64,000 nt of DNA, taken from positions 186,001 to 250,000 of the forward strand of contig CAWBFX010000001.1 in assembly GCA_963788215.1 (NCBI GenBank), in the 5' to 3' direction. A program made the position numbers and the translations under genes. The stretch is from AC-32 sp963788215. Lineage in GTDB: Bacteria; Actinomycetota; Thermoleophilia; Gaiellales; Gaiellaceae. The notes under the pieces are model-generated. The model saw only the letters and a list, made by a program, of their open reading frames with translations, did not search any database and was not told the origin of the DNA. Position 1 is the first letter of the stretch. Every line of letters begins with the position of its first letter. Shown here piece by piece: positions 9,784 through 18,717 of the stretch.

Positions 9784-10140
9784 TCAGGGGAAGTAGCGGA
9801 GCAGCCCATAAACCGCCAGCGCAACGCCCGCCGCGCAGCCGACGCAGAGGGCGAGAACGCCGAGCAGCCTCCCCACGCGCGCCGCTCCGCGCCCGCCCGC
9901 CCGGCCGAGCGTTCGCTCGCGGTTGCGCCGCGCGCGCCGAGCCAGCCAGAGAGCCAATAGGCCGAGCACGGCCGAGCCGCACGTCGCCGCCGTCGCCTCG
10001 ATCAGAGTCACGCGTCCCAGTTGACGGGCCGCGGCAAAGGCCGCGACCGGCAGCACCAGGCCGAGCAGCGCGCAGACGACCGACCCCCGGGCCGCGTCGT
10101 TGCGGGCTCGGGCGCTACTGCTTCTTGTAAGGGCGTCCAT
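9784..10140 (-). CDS. Small membrane protein of unknown function
   Basis: 118 residues with three to four hydrophobic segments (roughly 20-38, 48-68 and 90-112) separated by an Arg-rich loop ARRARRNRERT. No recognisable family. The ATG at 10140 overlaps the end of the permease gene by 26 bases, so it is translated at the end of the ABC transporter operon. It could be a transporter accessory, but nothing in the sequence shows this. Confidence 0.65.
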   Translation of the reverse strand: MDALTRSSSARARNDAARGSVVCALLGLVLPVAAFAAARQLGRVTLIEATAATCGSAVLGLLALWLARRARRNRERTLGRAGGRGAARVGRLLGVLALCVGCAAGVALAVYGLLRYFP

Positions 10141-11329
10141 CGGCGGCTGGAGGAACGGTGCGGCCGATCACACCCGCGATAGCGATCAGCGTCAAGACGT
10201 AGGGCAGCGTCTGGAAGAGCGTCGCGTACGAGTCCGCCCAGGGATATGCGTTCGGGAGCCGGAACGCCAGCGCCGTTGAGAAGCCGAACAGAAGCGCAGC
10301 GCCGAACGAGCCGAACGGCCGCCAGTTGCCGAAGATCAGCGCGGCGAGGGCGATGAACCCCCGGCCCGCGGTCATGTTCTCGTTGAACGTCCCGACGAAG
10401 CCCACCGAGAGAAACGCCCCGCCGAGAGACGCGAGCACTCCCGAGGTGATCACCGACGCGTAGCGCACGGCGTAGACGTCGATCCCGACGGTGTCGGCGG
10501 CGCGGGGATGCTCGCCGCAGGCGCGGATGCGCAGGCCGATCGCGGTGCGGAAGAGGACGACGTACGACACCGGCACCAGGATGATCGCGACCCAGATCAG
10601 GAGGTTCAGGCTCCCGAAGGCGGGCCCGAGGAAGCGCTGGTGCTCGACCCAGGGGATGTTCACCTCGGGAATCCGTGGGATGTTCGAGGGGATGTTCCCG
10701 CCGTGGTAGAGCTTGAAGAAGAGGTAGCCCGTCAGGCCGAGCGCCAGGAAGTTGATCGCCATCCCGCCAACGATCTGGTCGGCGCGCAGGTGGATTGCGA
10801 AGAAGGCGTGCACGAGCGCCATCGCGGCCCCGGCGAGCATCGCGATCAGGATGCCGAGGAACCAGGAGTCGGTCTTGTCGGCGCCGTAGATCCCGAAGAA
10901 TGCGCCCATCAGCATCATCCCCTCGAGCGCGATGTTCACGACGCCGCTCCGCTCCGAGAACATGCCGCCCAGCGCGCCGAAGGTGAGCGGAGTCGCGAAG
11001 ACGAGCATCGAGGCGATGATCGAGGCGCTGAAGACCTCGTTCAGGTTGCTCTCGCCCGACTGGAGCGCCAGCACGCCGAGGCCCGCCCCGAGCACCCCGG
11101 CCGCGACCGCGGCCCAGCCCGGCTTCCCCACGCCCCGCGAGAGGGCCGCCACGCCGGCCAGCGCGGCCACGAGGCCGAGCAGGATCGGCCAGACGACCGT
11201 GCGGGTGGTGAACGGGGGCAACGCGAGCCAGCAGGCGAGCACGCCGAGCGCGATCCCGTAGATGGCGATGCTCCTCGGCTCGGTCCAGCGCGACGTTCTC
11301 AGCCGGCCGTAGGCGGCAGTGGTCGTCAT
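10115..11329 (-). CDS. Nucleoside-type ABC transporter permease (second permease)
   Basis: 404 residues, very hydrophobic, of the BPD_transp_2 family (NupQ/YufQ type). The conserved core SERSGVVNIALEGMMLMGAFFG is followed by multiple membrane helices and the EAA-like loop GLRIRACGEHPRAADTVGID. With its partner it forms the membrane channel of the BmpA-dependent importer. The N-terminus carries extra helices before the core. The ATG at 11329 overlaps the stop of the first permease (ATGA). Confidence 0.9.
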   Translation of the reverse strand: MTTTAAYGRLRTSRWTEPRSIAIYGIALGVLACWLALPPFTTRTVVWPILLGLVAALAGVAALSRGVGKPGWAAVAAGVLGAGLGVLALQSGESNLNEVFSASIIASMLVFATPLTFGALGGMFSERSGVVNIALEGMMLMGAFFGIYGADKTDSWFLGILIAMLAGAAMALVHAFFAIHLRADQIVGGMAINFLALGLTGYLFFKLYHGGNIPSNIPRIPEVNIPWVEHQRFLGPAFGSLNLLIWVAIILVPVSYVVLFRTAIGLRIRACGEHPRAADTVGIDVYAVRYASVITSGVLASLGGAFLSVGFVGTFNENMTAGRGFIALAALIFGNWRPFGSFGAALLFGFSTALAFRLPNAYPWADSYATLFQTLPYVLTLIAIAGVIGRTVPPAADGRPYKKQ

Positions 11330-12561
11330 GCCGTCGGCTCCGGCTCGACGCGCGCGCCCGGTGCGCTGCGGCGCAGCTTCCGGCGGGCGCCCCAGAGGTA
11401 CAGGATGAGGACGTCCGCGCCCACGAAGAGGACGATCAGGCCCTGGATGATCAGCGTCAGGTTCCCGGTCAGCTGCGCCGGGATCGCGCTCGTATTGAGG
11501 CCGTGAGTCGTTCCGTAGAGCAGGCCGCCGAACAGGAACGCCGCGATGCCGGTGCCGAGCGCGGTGTTGCGGCCGAGCAGCGCCACTGCGATCCCGAGGA
11601 AGCCGATCGACGAGCCGTAGACGTCGAGCGTGCCGAACCCGATCGAGTTGTACGTCCCGAGCATGTCGATCCCGCCGGCGAGGCCTGCGAACGCTCCCGA
11701 GATCGCCATCGCGCGGATGTAGTTCTTGCGGACGCTGATCCCGCCGTAGGCGGCCGCGTCCGGGTTGTAGCCCACGGCGCGGACCTCGAAGCCGAGCGTC
11801 GTTCGGTTCAGCACCGCCCAGAAGACGACGAGCATGGCGATCGCGACGAAGAAGCCGACGTTCACGCCACCGAGCGTCGGGTCGCCCCAGAAGAACTTGA
11901 TCACCGCGCTCGGCAGAATCGTCGCCGAGATCGGAGCGCTGGGCTGCGAGCCCTGCAGCGGCCCGCCCTGGCCGAAGACGTACGCGCCCACGTAGATCGC
12001 GATCCAGTTGAGCATGATCGTCGAGATCACCTCGTGGGCGCCCGTCGTCGCCTTCAGGAAGCCTGCGATACCGGCCCAGACCGCGCCGGCCGCGGTGGCG
12101 AGCACGATCGCGAGCAGCACGTGCGCAGGGCCTGCCAGGCCGGCCATCGAGACGCCGATCCAGTTCGCGACGATCAGGCCGACGAGGTACTGGCCCTGGC
12201 CGCCGATGTTGAAGAGGCCGCACCTGAAGGCGAACGCGACCGCGAGCCCCGTGAGGATCAGCGTCGTCGTGTAGTTGAGGGTCTGCGCGAAGTTGTAGGC
12301 CGAGGTGTTGGCGGTGTCGGTCGTCAGGTGCCCGAACCAGTTCAGTCCCGCTCCCTGCGCGATCTGCCAGTAGGTCGTGAACGGGTTGTAGCCGGAGAGC
12401 CCGAGGATGATCCCGCCGATCGCGAACGCCATCAGCGCCGTGATCACGGGGACGATCAGGCCGCCGGCGCGCTGCATCAGGTCGTAGCGGGCCGCGATCG
12501 TCTCGGGCGGTGCCGCGCCCTCCGGCTCCGGCGCGCTCTCGGGAGCGACGGGCTCGGTCAT
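11326..12561 (-). CDS. Nucleoside-type ABC transporter permease (first permease)
   Basis: 411 residues, BPD_transp_2 family (NupP/YufP type). A short Pro/Glu-rich N-terminus precedes about nine membrane segments; the signature FRCGLFNIGGQGQYLVG and the loop TLGFEVRAVGYNPDAAAYGG are present. It pairs with the downstream permease. The ATG at 12561 overlaps the ATPase stop (ATGA), so the subunits are made in coupled fashion. Substrate is inferred as purine nucleosides or related compounds from the BMP binding protein upstream. Confidence 0.9.
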   Translation of the reverse strand: MTEPVAPESAPEPEGAAPPETIAARYDLMQRAGGLIVPVITALMAFAIGGIILGLSGYNPFTTYWQIAQGAGLNWFGHLTTDTANTSAYNFAQTLNYTTTLILTGLAVAFAFRCGLFNIGGQGQYLVGLIVANWIGVSMAGLAGPAHVLLAIVLATAAGAVWAGIAGFLKATTGAHEVISTIMLNWIAIYVGAYVFGQGGPLQGSQPSAPISATILPSAVIKFFWGDPTLGGVNVGFFVAIAMLVVFWAVLNRTTLGFEVRAVGYNPDAAAYGGISVRKNYIRAMAISGAFAGLAGGIDMLGTYNSIGFGTLDVYGSSIGFLGIAVALLGRNTALGTGIAAFLFGGLLYGTTHGLNTSAIPAQLTGNLTLIIQGLIVLFVGADVLILYLWGARRKLRRSAPGARVEPEPTA

Positions 12562-14090
12562 GCGGCCGGCTCCTGCCGCTTGGCCCCCAGCATCTCGAGG
12601 CCGATCTCCTGCTCGCCCGCGCCGGAGGCGTGCTCGGCGACGATCTGCCCCTCGTAGATGACGAGGATGCGGTCGGAGAGCGCGAGGATCTCCTCGAGCT
12701 CGAGCGACACGAGCAGGATCGCCCGCCCCTCGTCCCGTTCCTCCACGAGCCGCCGGTGCATGTATTCGATCGCTCCCACGTCGAGCCCGCGCGTGGGCTG
12801 AGCGGCGATCAGGACCGCGGGATCGCGATCGAGCTCGCGTCCGACGACGAGCTTCTGCTGGTTGCCGCCCGAGAGGGCTCCGGCGCGCGTCTGCGGTCCA
12901 CCGCCGCGGACGTCGAACTCCTTGATCAGCCTCCGCGCATGCTCGACGAGCCGCTGAGGGAAGAGCCAGCCCCACCTCGAGTCGGGCGCCTTGTTGTAGT
13001 CGTGCAGCGCCACGTTCTCCGCGATCGGGAACTCGAGCACGAGCCCGCGCCGCTGGCGGTCCTCGGGGACGTGGCCCACGCCTGCGTCCAGCATCTCCCG
13101 CGGGCTGGCGTGGACGAGCTCGCGGCCGCGCACCTTCACCTTCCCCGCACGCGCCCGGCGGAGGCCGGTGATCGCCTCGATCAGCTCGCTCTGCCCGTTG
13201 CCGTCCACGCCGGCGATGCCCACGATCTCCCCGGCCCGCACCTGGAACGAGGCGTCCTTGACCGCTGGCAGACCGCGGTCGTCGAGCACCTCGAGCCCCA
13301 TGACCTCGAGCAGCGGGTCGCCCGGCGTGGCCGGAGGCCGCTCGACCCGCAAGAGCACCTCGCGGCCGACCATCATCCGCGCCAGCGCCTCCTCGGTGGC
13401 GCCCTCGCGCGGAACCGTGTCGATCTTCTTCCCGCGCCGGACCGTCGTGATCCGGTCGGCGATCTCGAGCACCTCGTTCAGCTTGTGGCTGATGAAGATG
13501 ACCGACATGCCTTCCTGCACGAGCGTCCGCAGGATCCCGAACAGCTCGGTCGCCTCCGGCGGCGTCAACACCGCCGTGGGCTCGTCGAGGATCAGGATGT
13601 CCGCCCGCCGGTAGAGCGCCTTCAGGATCTCGACGCGCTGCTGCTGCCCGACGGTGATCTCGTCCACCCGTGAATCGGGGTCGATCGCGAACTTGAACTG
13701 CTCCGAGAGGTGCCGCACCCGCTCACGCGCGGCGTTGTAGTCGAGCAGCGTCCCGGCGCGCGTCGGCTCCTGCGCGAGAACGATGTTCTCGGCGACCGTC
13801 ATCACCGGGATCAGCATGAAGTGCTGGTGCACCATCCCGATCCCCGCGTCGATCGCGTCGCGCGCGGAGCTGAACTTGACGGGCTTGCCGTTGATCAGGA
13901 TCTCGCCCTCGTCGGCGCTGTAGAGCCCGTAGAGGATGTTCATCAACGTCGACTTGCCGGCGCCGTTCTCGCCCAGAAGCGCGTGCACCTCGTTGCGCCG
14001 CAGGTCGAAGTCGATGTGATCGTTCGCGAGGACCCCGGGGAAGCGCTTGGTGATGCCGCGCAGCTCCAGGATCGGCGTCGACGCCTCCAC
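12558..14090 (-). CDS. ABC transporter ATP-binding protein (two nucleotide-binding domains)
   Basis: About 510 residues with duplicated ATPase domains, as in sugar/nucleoside importers (YufO/RbsA type). Domain one has Walker A GENGAGKST, signature TVGQQQRVEI and Walker B ILILDEPTAVL. Domain two has a relaxed Walker A (GVDGNGQSE), signature LSGGNQQKLV and AVLIAAQPTRGLD in place of the usual Walker B. The GTG at 14090 gives VEASTPILELRGITKRF and is preferred. A GTG at 14135 lies inside a perfect hairpin and is less likely. Confidence 0.92.
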   Translation of the reverse strand: MEASTPILELRGITKRFPGVLANDHIDFDLRRNEVHALLGENGAGKSTLMNILYGLYSADEGEILINGKPVKFSSARDAIDAGIGMVHQHFMLIPVMTVAENIVLAQEPTRAGTLLDYNAARERVRHLSEQFKFAIDPDSRVDEITVGQQQRVEILKALYRRADILILDEPTAVLTPPEATELFGILRTLVQEGMSVIFISHKLNEVLEIADRITTVRRGKKIDTVPREGATEEALARMMVGREVLLRVERPPATPGDPLLEVMGLEVLDDRGLPAVKDASFQVRAGEIVGIAGVDGNGQSELIEAITGLRRARAGKVKVRGRELVHASPREMLDAGVGHVPEDRQRRGLVLEFPIAENVALHDYNKAPDSRWGWLFPQRLVEHARRLIKEFDVRGGGPQTRAGALSGGNQQKLVVGRELDRDPAVLIAAQPTRGLDVGAIEYMHRRLVEERDEGRAILLVSLELEEILALSDRILVIYEGQIVAEHASGAGEQEIGLEMLGAKRQEPAA

Positions 14091-14103
14091 CAGGGCGATT
14101 CTA

Positions 14104-14137
14104 GAGTGAGGGGCGAGCGCGGGCCCGCCCCTCACTC
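14104..14137 (-). promoter_or_regulatory. Perfect 12-bp hairpin between bmpA and the ABC ATPase gene
   Basis: Arms gagtgaggggcg (14104-14115) and cgcccctcactc (14126-14137) form a perfect 12-bp stem with a 10-base loop, 7 bases after the bmpA stop. No U-tract follows on the minus strand, so it is more likely an mRNA-stabilising or partial-attenuation element than a full terminator. It would let the binding protein be made in excess over the transporter subunits. Confidence 0.6.
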
Positions 14138-14144
14138 CTCGGTT

Positions 14145-15212
14145 CTAGAGAGCCGACGGGACCTTCAGCCGGCCGCGGATGATCTGCTTCTTGTAGTCGT
14201 TCATCTCGTCGATGAACTTCTGCGGCACGGCCGGGTTGATCTTGCCCACGCTCATGCCGTTGTTCTTCAGGTCGAAGTTCAGGTCCGAGCCACCCTTGAA
14301 CTTGCCGTCCTGCACGGCCTTGATCGCGTCGAAGACGCCGACGTCCACTCGTTTGACCCCGCTCGTGAGGACCCGCTTCGCGTCGTTGTACTGGTCCTTG
14401 TCGACGCCGATGCCCCAGATGTTCGCGTCGTCGGCCGCCTTCAGCGTGCCGAGCCCGCAGAGGCCGGCGACCTGGAAGAGCACCTGAGCGCCCTGCGAGA
14501 TCAGGTTCTGAGCCTGCGTCTTGCACTTGTCCGAGGCGACGAAGTCCTGGGAGTAGTTGACGAGGACCTTCGTCCCGGGCACTGCCTTCATGGCGCAGTA
14601 CTTGTAGCCGGCGATCCAGATGTCGACGGGCGGGATCTTGAGGCCTCCGACGGCGCCGATGACCTTCTTGCCCATCTTCTCCGCCATCTTGGCCGCAAGC
14701 ACTCCCACCAGGCAGCCCGACTCGTTGGCCGCGTAGGTCAGGCCCATGACGTTCGGGGTGATGACCTTGCCCGACTTGTTCGCGAACGGATCCGCCTCGA
14801 CGGGATAGTCGGTGATCGCGAAGTGCTTGTCCGGGTACCGCTTCGCGACCGTCGCGGTCGCGGGGGCGAGCAGGAACCCGGCCGAGATGATCAGGTCGGA
14901 GTTGCGCCTGATCGCCGACGTCAGGTTCGGCAGGTAGTCGCTCGCCGAGTTCGACTGGAGCGGGATCGCGGTGATCCCGAGGTCCGATTTCGCCTTGTTC
15001 AGGCCCTCCAGCTGCGACTGGTTGAACGATTTGTCGTTGAAGTGCCCCACGTCGCTGACGAGAGCGGCGGTGATCTTCTTGCCGCTGCTGGTGGTCGTGG
15101 TGCCGCCCCCACTTGCGTTGTTCTTGCTGTTGCCGCCACAGCCCGCTGCGACCAGCGCCAGCGCAAGTGCCAGCGCCGCCACAAGGAGCGACAGCCAATA
15201 CGTTCGTCTCAC
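14145..15212 (-). CDS. BMP family lipoprotein, ABC transporter substrate-binding protein
   Basis: 355 residues with a lipoprotein signal: basic MRRTYW, a hydrophobic stretch and the lipobox VAAGC (acylated Cys about residue 25), followed by a Ser/Thr/Gly linker. The mature part matches Bmp (PnrA/BmpA) nucleoside-binding proteins, with VGHFNDKSFNQSQLEGL near the N-terminus. It delivers substrate to the ATPase and two permeases encoded next. The GTG start at 15212 has a strong GGAGGAGG. Lipid-anchored outside the cytoplasmic membrane. Confidence 0.93.
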   Translation of the reverse strand: MRRTYWLSLLVAALALALALVAAGCGGNSKNNASGGGTTTTSSGKKITAALVSDVGHFNDKSFNQSQLEGLNKAKSDLGITAIPLQSNSASDYLPNLTSAIRRNSDLIISAGFLLAPATATVAKRYPDKHFAITDYPVEADPFANKSGKVITPNVMGLTYAANESGCLVGVLAAKMAEKMGKKVIGAVGGLKIPPVDIWIAGYKYCAMKAVPGTKVLVNYSQDFVASDKCKTQAQNLISQGAQVLFQVAGLCGLGTLKAADDANIWGIGVDKDQYNDAKRVLTSGVKRVDVGVFDAIKAVQDGKFKGGSDLNFDLKNNGMSVGKINPAVPQKFIDEMNDYKKQIIRGRLKVPSAL

Positions 15213-15276
15213 GAAGCCTCCTCCGATGCCCGACAGATTGCATTGATGCTAACCCGCTCGGCGGGCGAAGGGGTAA

Positions 15277-17457
15277 TCAGGAAGCGAGGACGCGCTCGAG
15301 GTCGGCCTCGCCGACCAGGACGCGGCGCGGCTTCGAGCCTTCGTAGCCGGAGATGATCCCGCGGCGCTCGAGCATGTCGATCAGGCGTCCCGCCCGGGTG
15401 TAGCCGACGCGCAGGCGGCGCTGGATCAGCGAGACGGAGGCGGTCTGGGTCTGGACGACGATCTCGATCGCCTTGTCGAGCAGCGGGTCCTCGTCCGGGT
15501 CGAAGTCGCCGCTGTCCTCGACCTCCACGCCGCTCTCGGGCTCTGGCGGCTCGAGCAGGCTCTCGTCGAGCTGCTGCTCGCGCTGGCTGCGGCACTGCTC
15601 GACGACGAGGGCGATCTCCTCCTCGCTCACGTACGCGCCCTGGACGCGCTGCAGGCGCGAGGTGCCGAGCGGCTTGAAGAGCATGTCGCCCTGGCCGAGG
15701 AGGCTCTCGGCGCCGGCCTGATCGAGGATCACGCGCGAGTCGGTCTGGCTCGAGACGGCGAACGCGATCCGGCTCGGGACGTTCGCCTTGATCATCCCGG
15801 TGATCACGTCCACCGACGGGCGCTGCGTCGCGAGCACGAGGTGGATGCCCACCGCGCGCGACTTCTGCGCGAGCCGGATGACGCAGTCCTCGACCTCCTG
15901 CGGCGAGATCATCATCAGGTCTGCGAGCTCGTCGATCACGACGAGCAGGTACGGCAGCTGCTGCTCCCCGCGGGAGCGGAACGCGCGGTTCGCCTCGGGC
16001 AGGTTGCGGGCGCGCACCCTCGAGAGCTGCTCGTAGCGGCGCTCCATCTCGGCCACGACGTTGCGCAGGACGGCCGCCGCTTCCTTGGGGCTCGAGACGA
16101 CCGGCGTGAGCAGGTGCGGGATCGACTCGTAGTAGCCGAGCTCGATCCGCTTCGGGTCGATCAGGATCATGCGCACGTCGTCCGGGCTTGCGCGGAGCAG
16201 CACCGAGGTGAGCATGGTGTTGATGCAGCCTGACTTTCCGGAGCCCGTGGTTCCGGCGATCAACACGTGCGGCATGCGGGCGAGGTCGGTCCAGACGGCC
16301 TGGCCGGAGATGTCCTTGCCGAGCCAGACCGCGAGCGGGCTCGACGACTGCGGCAGGTCCTCGAAGATGTCGCCGAGCGTGACGAGGTTCGGGCTCTGGT
16401 TCGGCAGCTCGACGCCCACCGCCTGCTTGCCGGGAATCGGCGCGAGGATCCGGATCTCGGTGGTCGCGAGCCCGTAGGAGAGGTCGTCCTTGAGGGCCGC
16501 GACCTTCGACACCTTCGTGCCGGGCGCGAGCTGCAACTCGTAGCGCGTCACGCGCGGGCCGGAGATCCGGCCGACGACCGTCGCCTGGACGCCGAAGTTC
16601 GCGAGCGTCTGGACGAGCGCATCTGCGACGCGGGCGCTGTGGTCGGAGTTGCCGTTACCTCCGGGCGGCGACGCACGCAGGAGCTCTCGGTCCGGGAGCC
16701 GGTAATCGGCGGCAGACTCGGTGGTGACGTCGAACGGGCTCGCCTCCTCGGGCTCCGGCTCCGAGTGCGGCTCGACGAGGAGCGGCTGGGGCTCGTTCTC
16801 GGCGACCAGCTCGGGAAAGTCGCCGACGACGTCGACCGGAGGGCGCAACGGCGCGCTCGTCTCGGCCTCGCCGTCGATCACGCGCAAGGCCGGCACGGCG
16901 CGAGGCTCGCGGTGGAAGGAGCGCGACGCGGCGCGGTGGACGGCTCGGCCCGAGTAGCGCAGGATCGCGCCGGCGGAGGCGCCGGTGAGCAGCAGCGCGC
17001 CCACGAGCAGCGCGAGGACGCCGACTATCGCGACCCCGGTGCCGCCGAGCGCAAGGCCGAGGCCGCCGCCGATCACGGTTCCGACGTAGCCGCCGCCGCT
17101 TTCCCCCAGCGTGAGCATCAGGCCGACGAAGAGGACGACCATCCCCGTCCGAAACGGCCGGACGTCGACGAGATCGCTGCGCGCGACCATCAGCAGGCCG
17201 ACGATCACGAACGCGAACGGCAGGCCGTACGCCGCCTGGCCGATCAGCGCCTCGAGCCCGGTCGCGATCCAGGCGCCGACGTAGCCGCCGTTCCAGCCGG
17301 CCAGGAGCACGGCGCCGAGGAAGACGCCGAGCGCGAGCAGGCCGAGGCCGATCAGCTCAGGGTGCTGATGACCCCGCGGCTTCTTCGTCCGCTTCCCACG
17401 CCTGACGCGCGAGGGCACGCGCGGCTTGAGCGTGCGTCTTTTGCGACGGCGCGCCAT
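15277..17457 (-). CDS. ftsK: DNA translocase FtsK/SpoIIIE family
   Basis: About 726 residues. A basic N-terminus is followed by four transmembrane segments (about 30-185), an acidic linker, the FtsK alpha/beta motor with Walker A GTTGSGKSG near residue 405 and Walker B LLVVIDELADLMM, and a C-terminal winged-helix gamma domain (VSLIQRRLRVGYTRAGRLIDMLE). It pumps chromosome ends through the closing septum. The start ATG at 17457 gives MARRRKRRTLKPR. Longer frames upstream overlap the next gene and are rejected. Complete and intact. Confidence 0.95.
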   Translation of the reverse strand: MARRRKRRTLKPRVPSRVRRGKRTKKPRGHQHPELIGLGLLALGVFLGAVLLAGWNGGYVGAWIATGLEALIGQAAYGLPFAFVIVGLLMVARSDLVDVRPFRTGMVVLFVGLMLTLGESGGGYVGTVIGGGLGLALGGTGVAIVGVLALLVGALLLTGASAGAILRYSGRAVHRAASRSFHREPRAVPALRVIDGEAETSAPLRPPVDVVGDFPELVAENEPQPLLVEPHSEPEPEEASPFDVTTESAADYRLPDRELLRASPPGGNGNSDHSARVADALVQTLANFGVQATVVGRISGPRVTRYELQLAPGTKVSKVAALKDDLSYGLATTEIRILAPIPGKQAVGVELPNQSPNLVTLGDIFEDLPQSSSPLAVWLGKDISGQAVWTDLARMPHVLIAGTTGSGKSGCINTMLTSVLLRASPDDVRMILIDPKRIELGYYESIPHLLTPVVSSPKEAAAVLRNVVAEMERRYEQLSRVRARNLPEANRAFRSRGEQQLPYLLVVIDELADLMMISPQEVEDCVIRLAQKSRAVGIHLVLATQRPSVDVITGMIKANVPSRIAFAVSSQTDSRVILDQAGAESLLGQGDMLFKPLGTSRLQRVQGAYVSEEEIALVVEQCRSQREQQLDESLLEPPEPESGVEVEDSGDFDPDEDPLLDKAIEIVVQTQTASVSLIQRRLRVGYTRAGRLIDMLERRGIISGYEGSKPRRVLVGEADLERVLAS

Positions 17458-17494
17458 GCGCGCCTGCTTCGACGCGGTCCCCGGGTTCCCTTTC

Positions 17495-18340
17495 TCAGCC
17501 GGGCTGCGTCGGCCGCGCCTGCGCGAAGCGCCAGCGGCGCCCTTCGAGGTCGAGCGCCACGTACGACGTGAACCCCACGTGCTCGAGCTGCTGGACGATC
17601 GTCGCGCCCTTCGCCCGCGCCCGGGCGAGATGCTCCCCGGGGTCGTCGACGAACACCCACGGCTCGTACGTTGCCTCGGCATCGTCCGCGAGCTCGCCCG
17701 CGAGGGGCTCGAGCATCAGCGACGCGCTACCGGCCTGAAGCTCGATCCACGGCGCGCCGTACTCGTCTTGGGGAAGCGGGTCCTCCCCCTCGGGCAACGG
17801 GCTCGGTGCCTCGAAGCCGAATGCGTCGACCAGCCAGCGCGCGGCGGCGGCTGGGCGGGCGTAGCGCAGCGTCAGCGCCAGCCGGGCGAGCTCGTGCGCC
17901 GTCCGAGGGGCGCGGTCGCGCCTTTGCATCCACGCGCCGAACCACGGCGGAGTCACGCGGACGAACGTCGAGCCTCCGCGGTCCTCCCCGCCCTCCGAGA
18001 CCGTCGCCTCGAGCCGGACGATCGTGCCGGCCTCGCTGGCCTCGAAGAGCACGTCGACGGACACGTCGTCGAGCGAGCTGTCCCAGCTGACGCGGCTGCC
18101 AGGCTCCCAGACCGTGATGCGCGCCAGCTCGAGCCCGTCGCCGCTCTCGGCGTCGTACACCTCGAGGATCCGCCCGCCGACCCCGGGCTCGCAGCGCATC
18201 TCCACCAAGCGGCCCGAGTCGTACGCGTTGATCGGGCCACGCACCCACCAGAGGTCGAGCTCGTCGGTGAACGCCGTGAACGCGGTGAGCGGGTCGGTCT
18301 CGACCTCCACCAGCGACGAGCGCGAACGCGGCTCGCTCAT
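17495..18340 (-). CDS. SRPBCC (AHSA1-like) and VOC/glyoxalase-like fusion protein
   Basis: 281 residues in two parts. Residues 1 to about 140 resemble the SRPBCC/AHSA1 fold (PLTAFTAFTDELDLWWVRGP, GGRILEVYDAESG, WEPGSRVSWD). Residues from about 145 resemble a VOC half (LALTLRYARPAAAARWLVDAFGF, VFVDDPGEHLARARAKGATIVQQLEHVGF, DLEGRRWRFAQARP). Both fold types bind small hydrophobic ligands. The ATG overlaps the stop of the ArsR gene (ATGA), so regulator and fusion protein are one operon. Function unknown; a ligand-binding or detoxification role is inference. Confidence 0.82.
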   Translation of the reverse strand: MSEPRSRSSLVEVETDPLTAFTAFTDELDLWWVRGPINAYDSGRLVEMRCEPGVGGRILEVYDAESGDGLELARITVWEPGSRVSWDSSLDDVSVDVLFEASEAGTIVRLEATVSEGGEDRGGSTFVRVTPPWFGAWMQRRDRAPRTAHELARLALTLRYARPAAAARWLVDAFGFEAPSPLPEGEDPLPQDEYGAPWIELQAGSASLMLEPLAGELADDAEATYEPWVFVDDPGEHLARARAKGATIVQQLEHVGFTSYVALDLEGRRWRFAQARPTQPG

Positions 18341-18669
18341 GGCTCTCTCCTTCGTTCGACGTGCCGCTTGAAGGACGCGAGCTGCTCGTCGGCCGCCGCC
18401 TGCAGCTCGTCCAACCAGCCGCGCAACGGCTCGATCGACTCCGGCCGGAGCCAGAACACTCTCGCGCGCGCATCGTGAGGCGGCCGCTCGTCGGCGACGA
18501 CCCCCGCCTGCAGCAGGACCTTCAGGTGGCGGCTCATCGCCGGCGCCGAGATGCCCGAGGCGGCGGCGAGCTCACCCGCGCGGTGCGGGCCGTCGCTCAG
18601 GAGCTGGACGACACGGCGCCGGGCGGGGTCGGCGAGCGCTGTCAGAACGGGCGCGAGATCGGTTGCCAT
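18337..18669 (-). CDS. ArsR family winged-helix repressor
   Basis: 110 residues with the HTH_20/ArsR fold: LTALADPARRRVVQLLSDGPHRAGELAAASGISAPAMS in two helices, then HLKVLLQAGVV. There are no metal-binding cysteines, so it belongs to the non-metal subgroup usually paired with AHSA1/SRPBCC genes. It is expected to repress its own operon from the inverted repeat at 18692-18706. The ATG is at 18669. Cytoplasmic, probably dimeric. Confidence 0.9.
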   Translation of the reverse strand: MATDLAPVLTALADPARRRVVQLLSDGPHRAGELAAASGISAPAMSRHLKVLLQAGVVADERPPHDARARVFWLRPESIEPLRGWLDELQAAADEQLASFKRHVERRREP

Positions 18670-18691
18670 CCGCCCGAATACTTAACACATC

Positions 18692-18706
18692 GCGCAACTA
18701 TTGCGC
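18692..18706. promoter_or_regulatory. Putative ArsR operator
   Basis: Perfect inverted repeat gcgcaa-cta-ttgcgc, 22 bases upstream of the ArsR start codon. On the coding strand the TTGCGC hexamer occurs twice, 11 bases apart. Location and symmetry suit autoregulation by the adjacent ArsR protein; binding is inferred. Confidence 0.5.
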
Positions 18707-18717
18707 AAGTGCGCGCG

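Noticed and set aside
14088..14135. GTG at 14135 as start of the ABC ATPase
   Set aside because: It lies within the perfect 12-bp hairpin, adds non-conserved residues and has no ribosome site; the family N-terminus fits GTG 14090.
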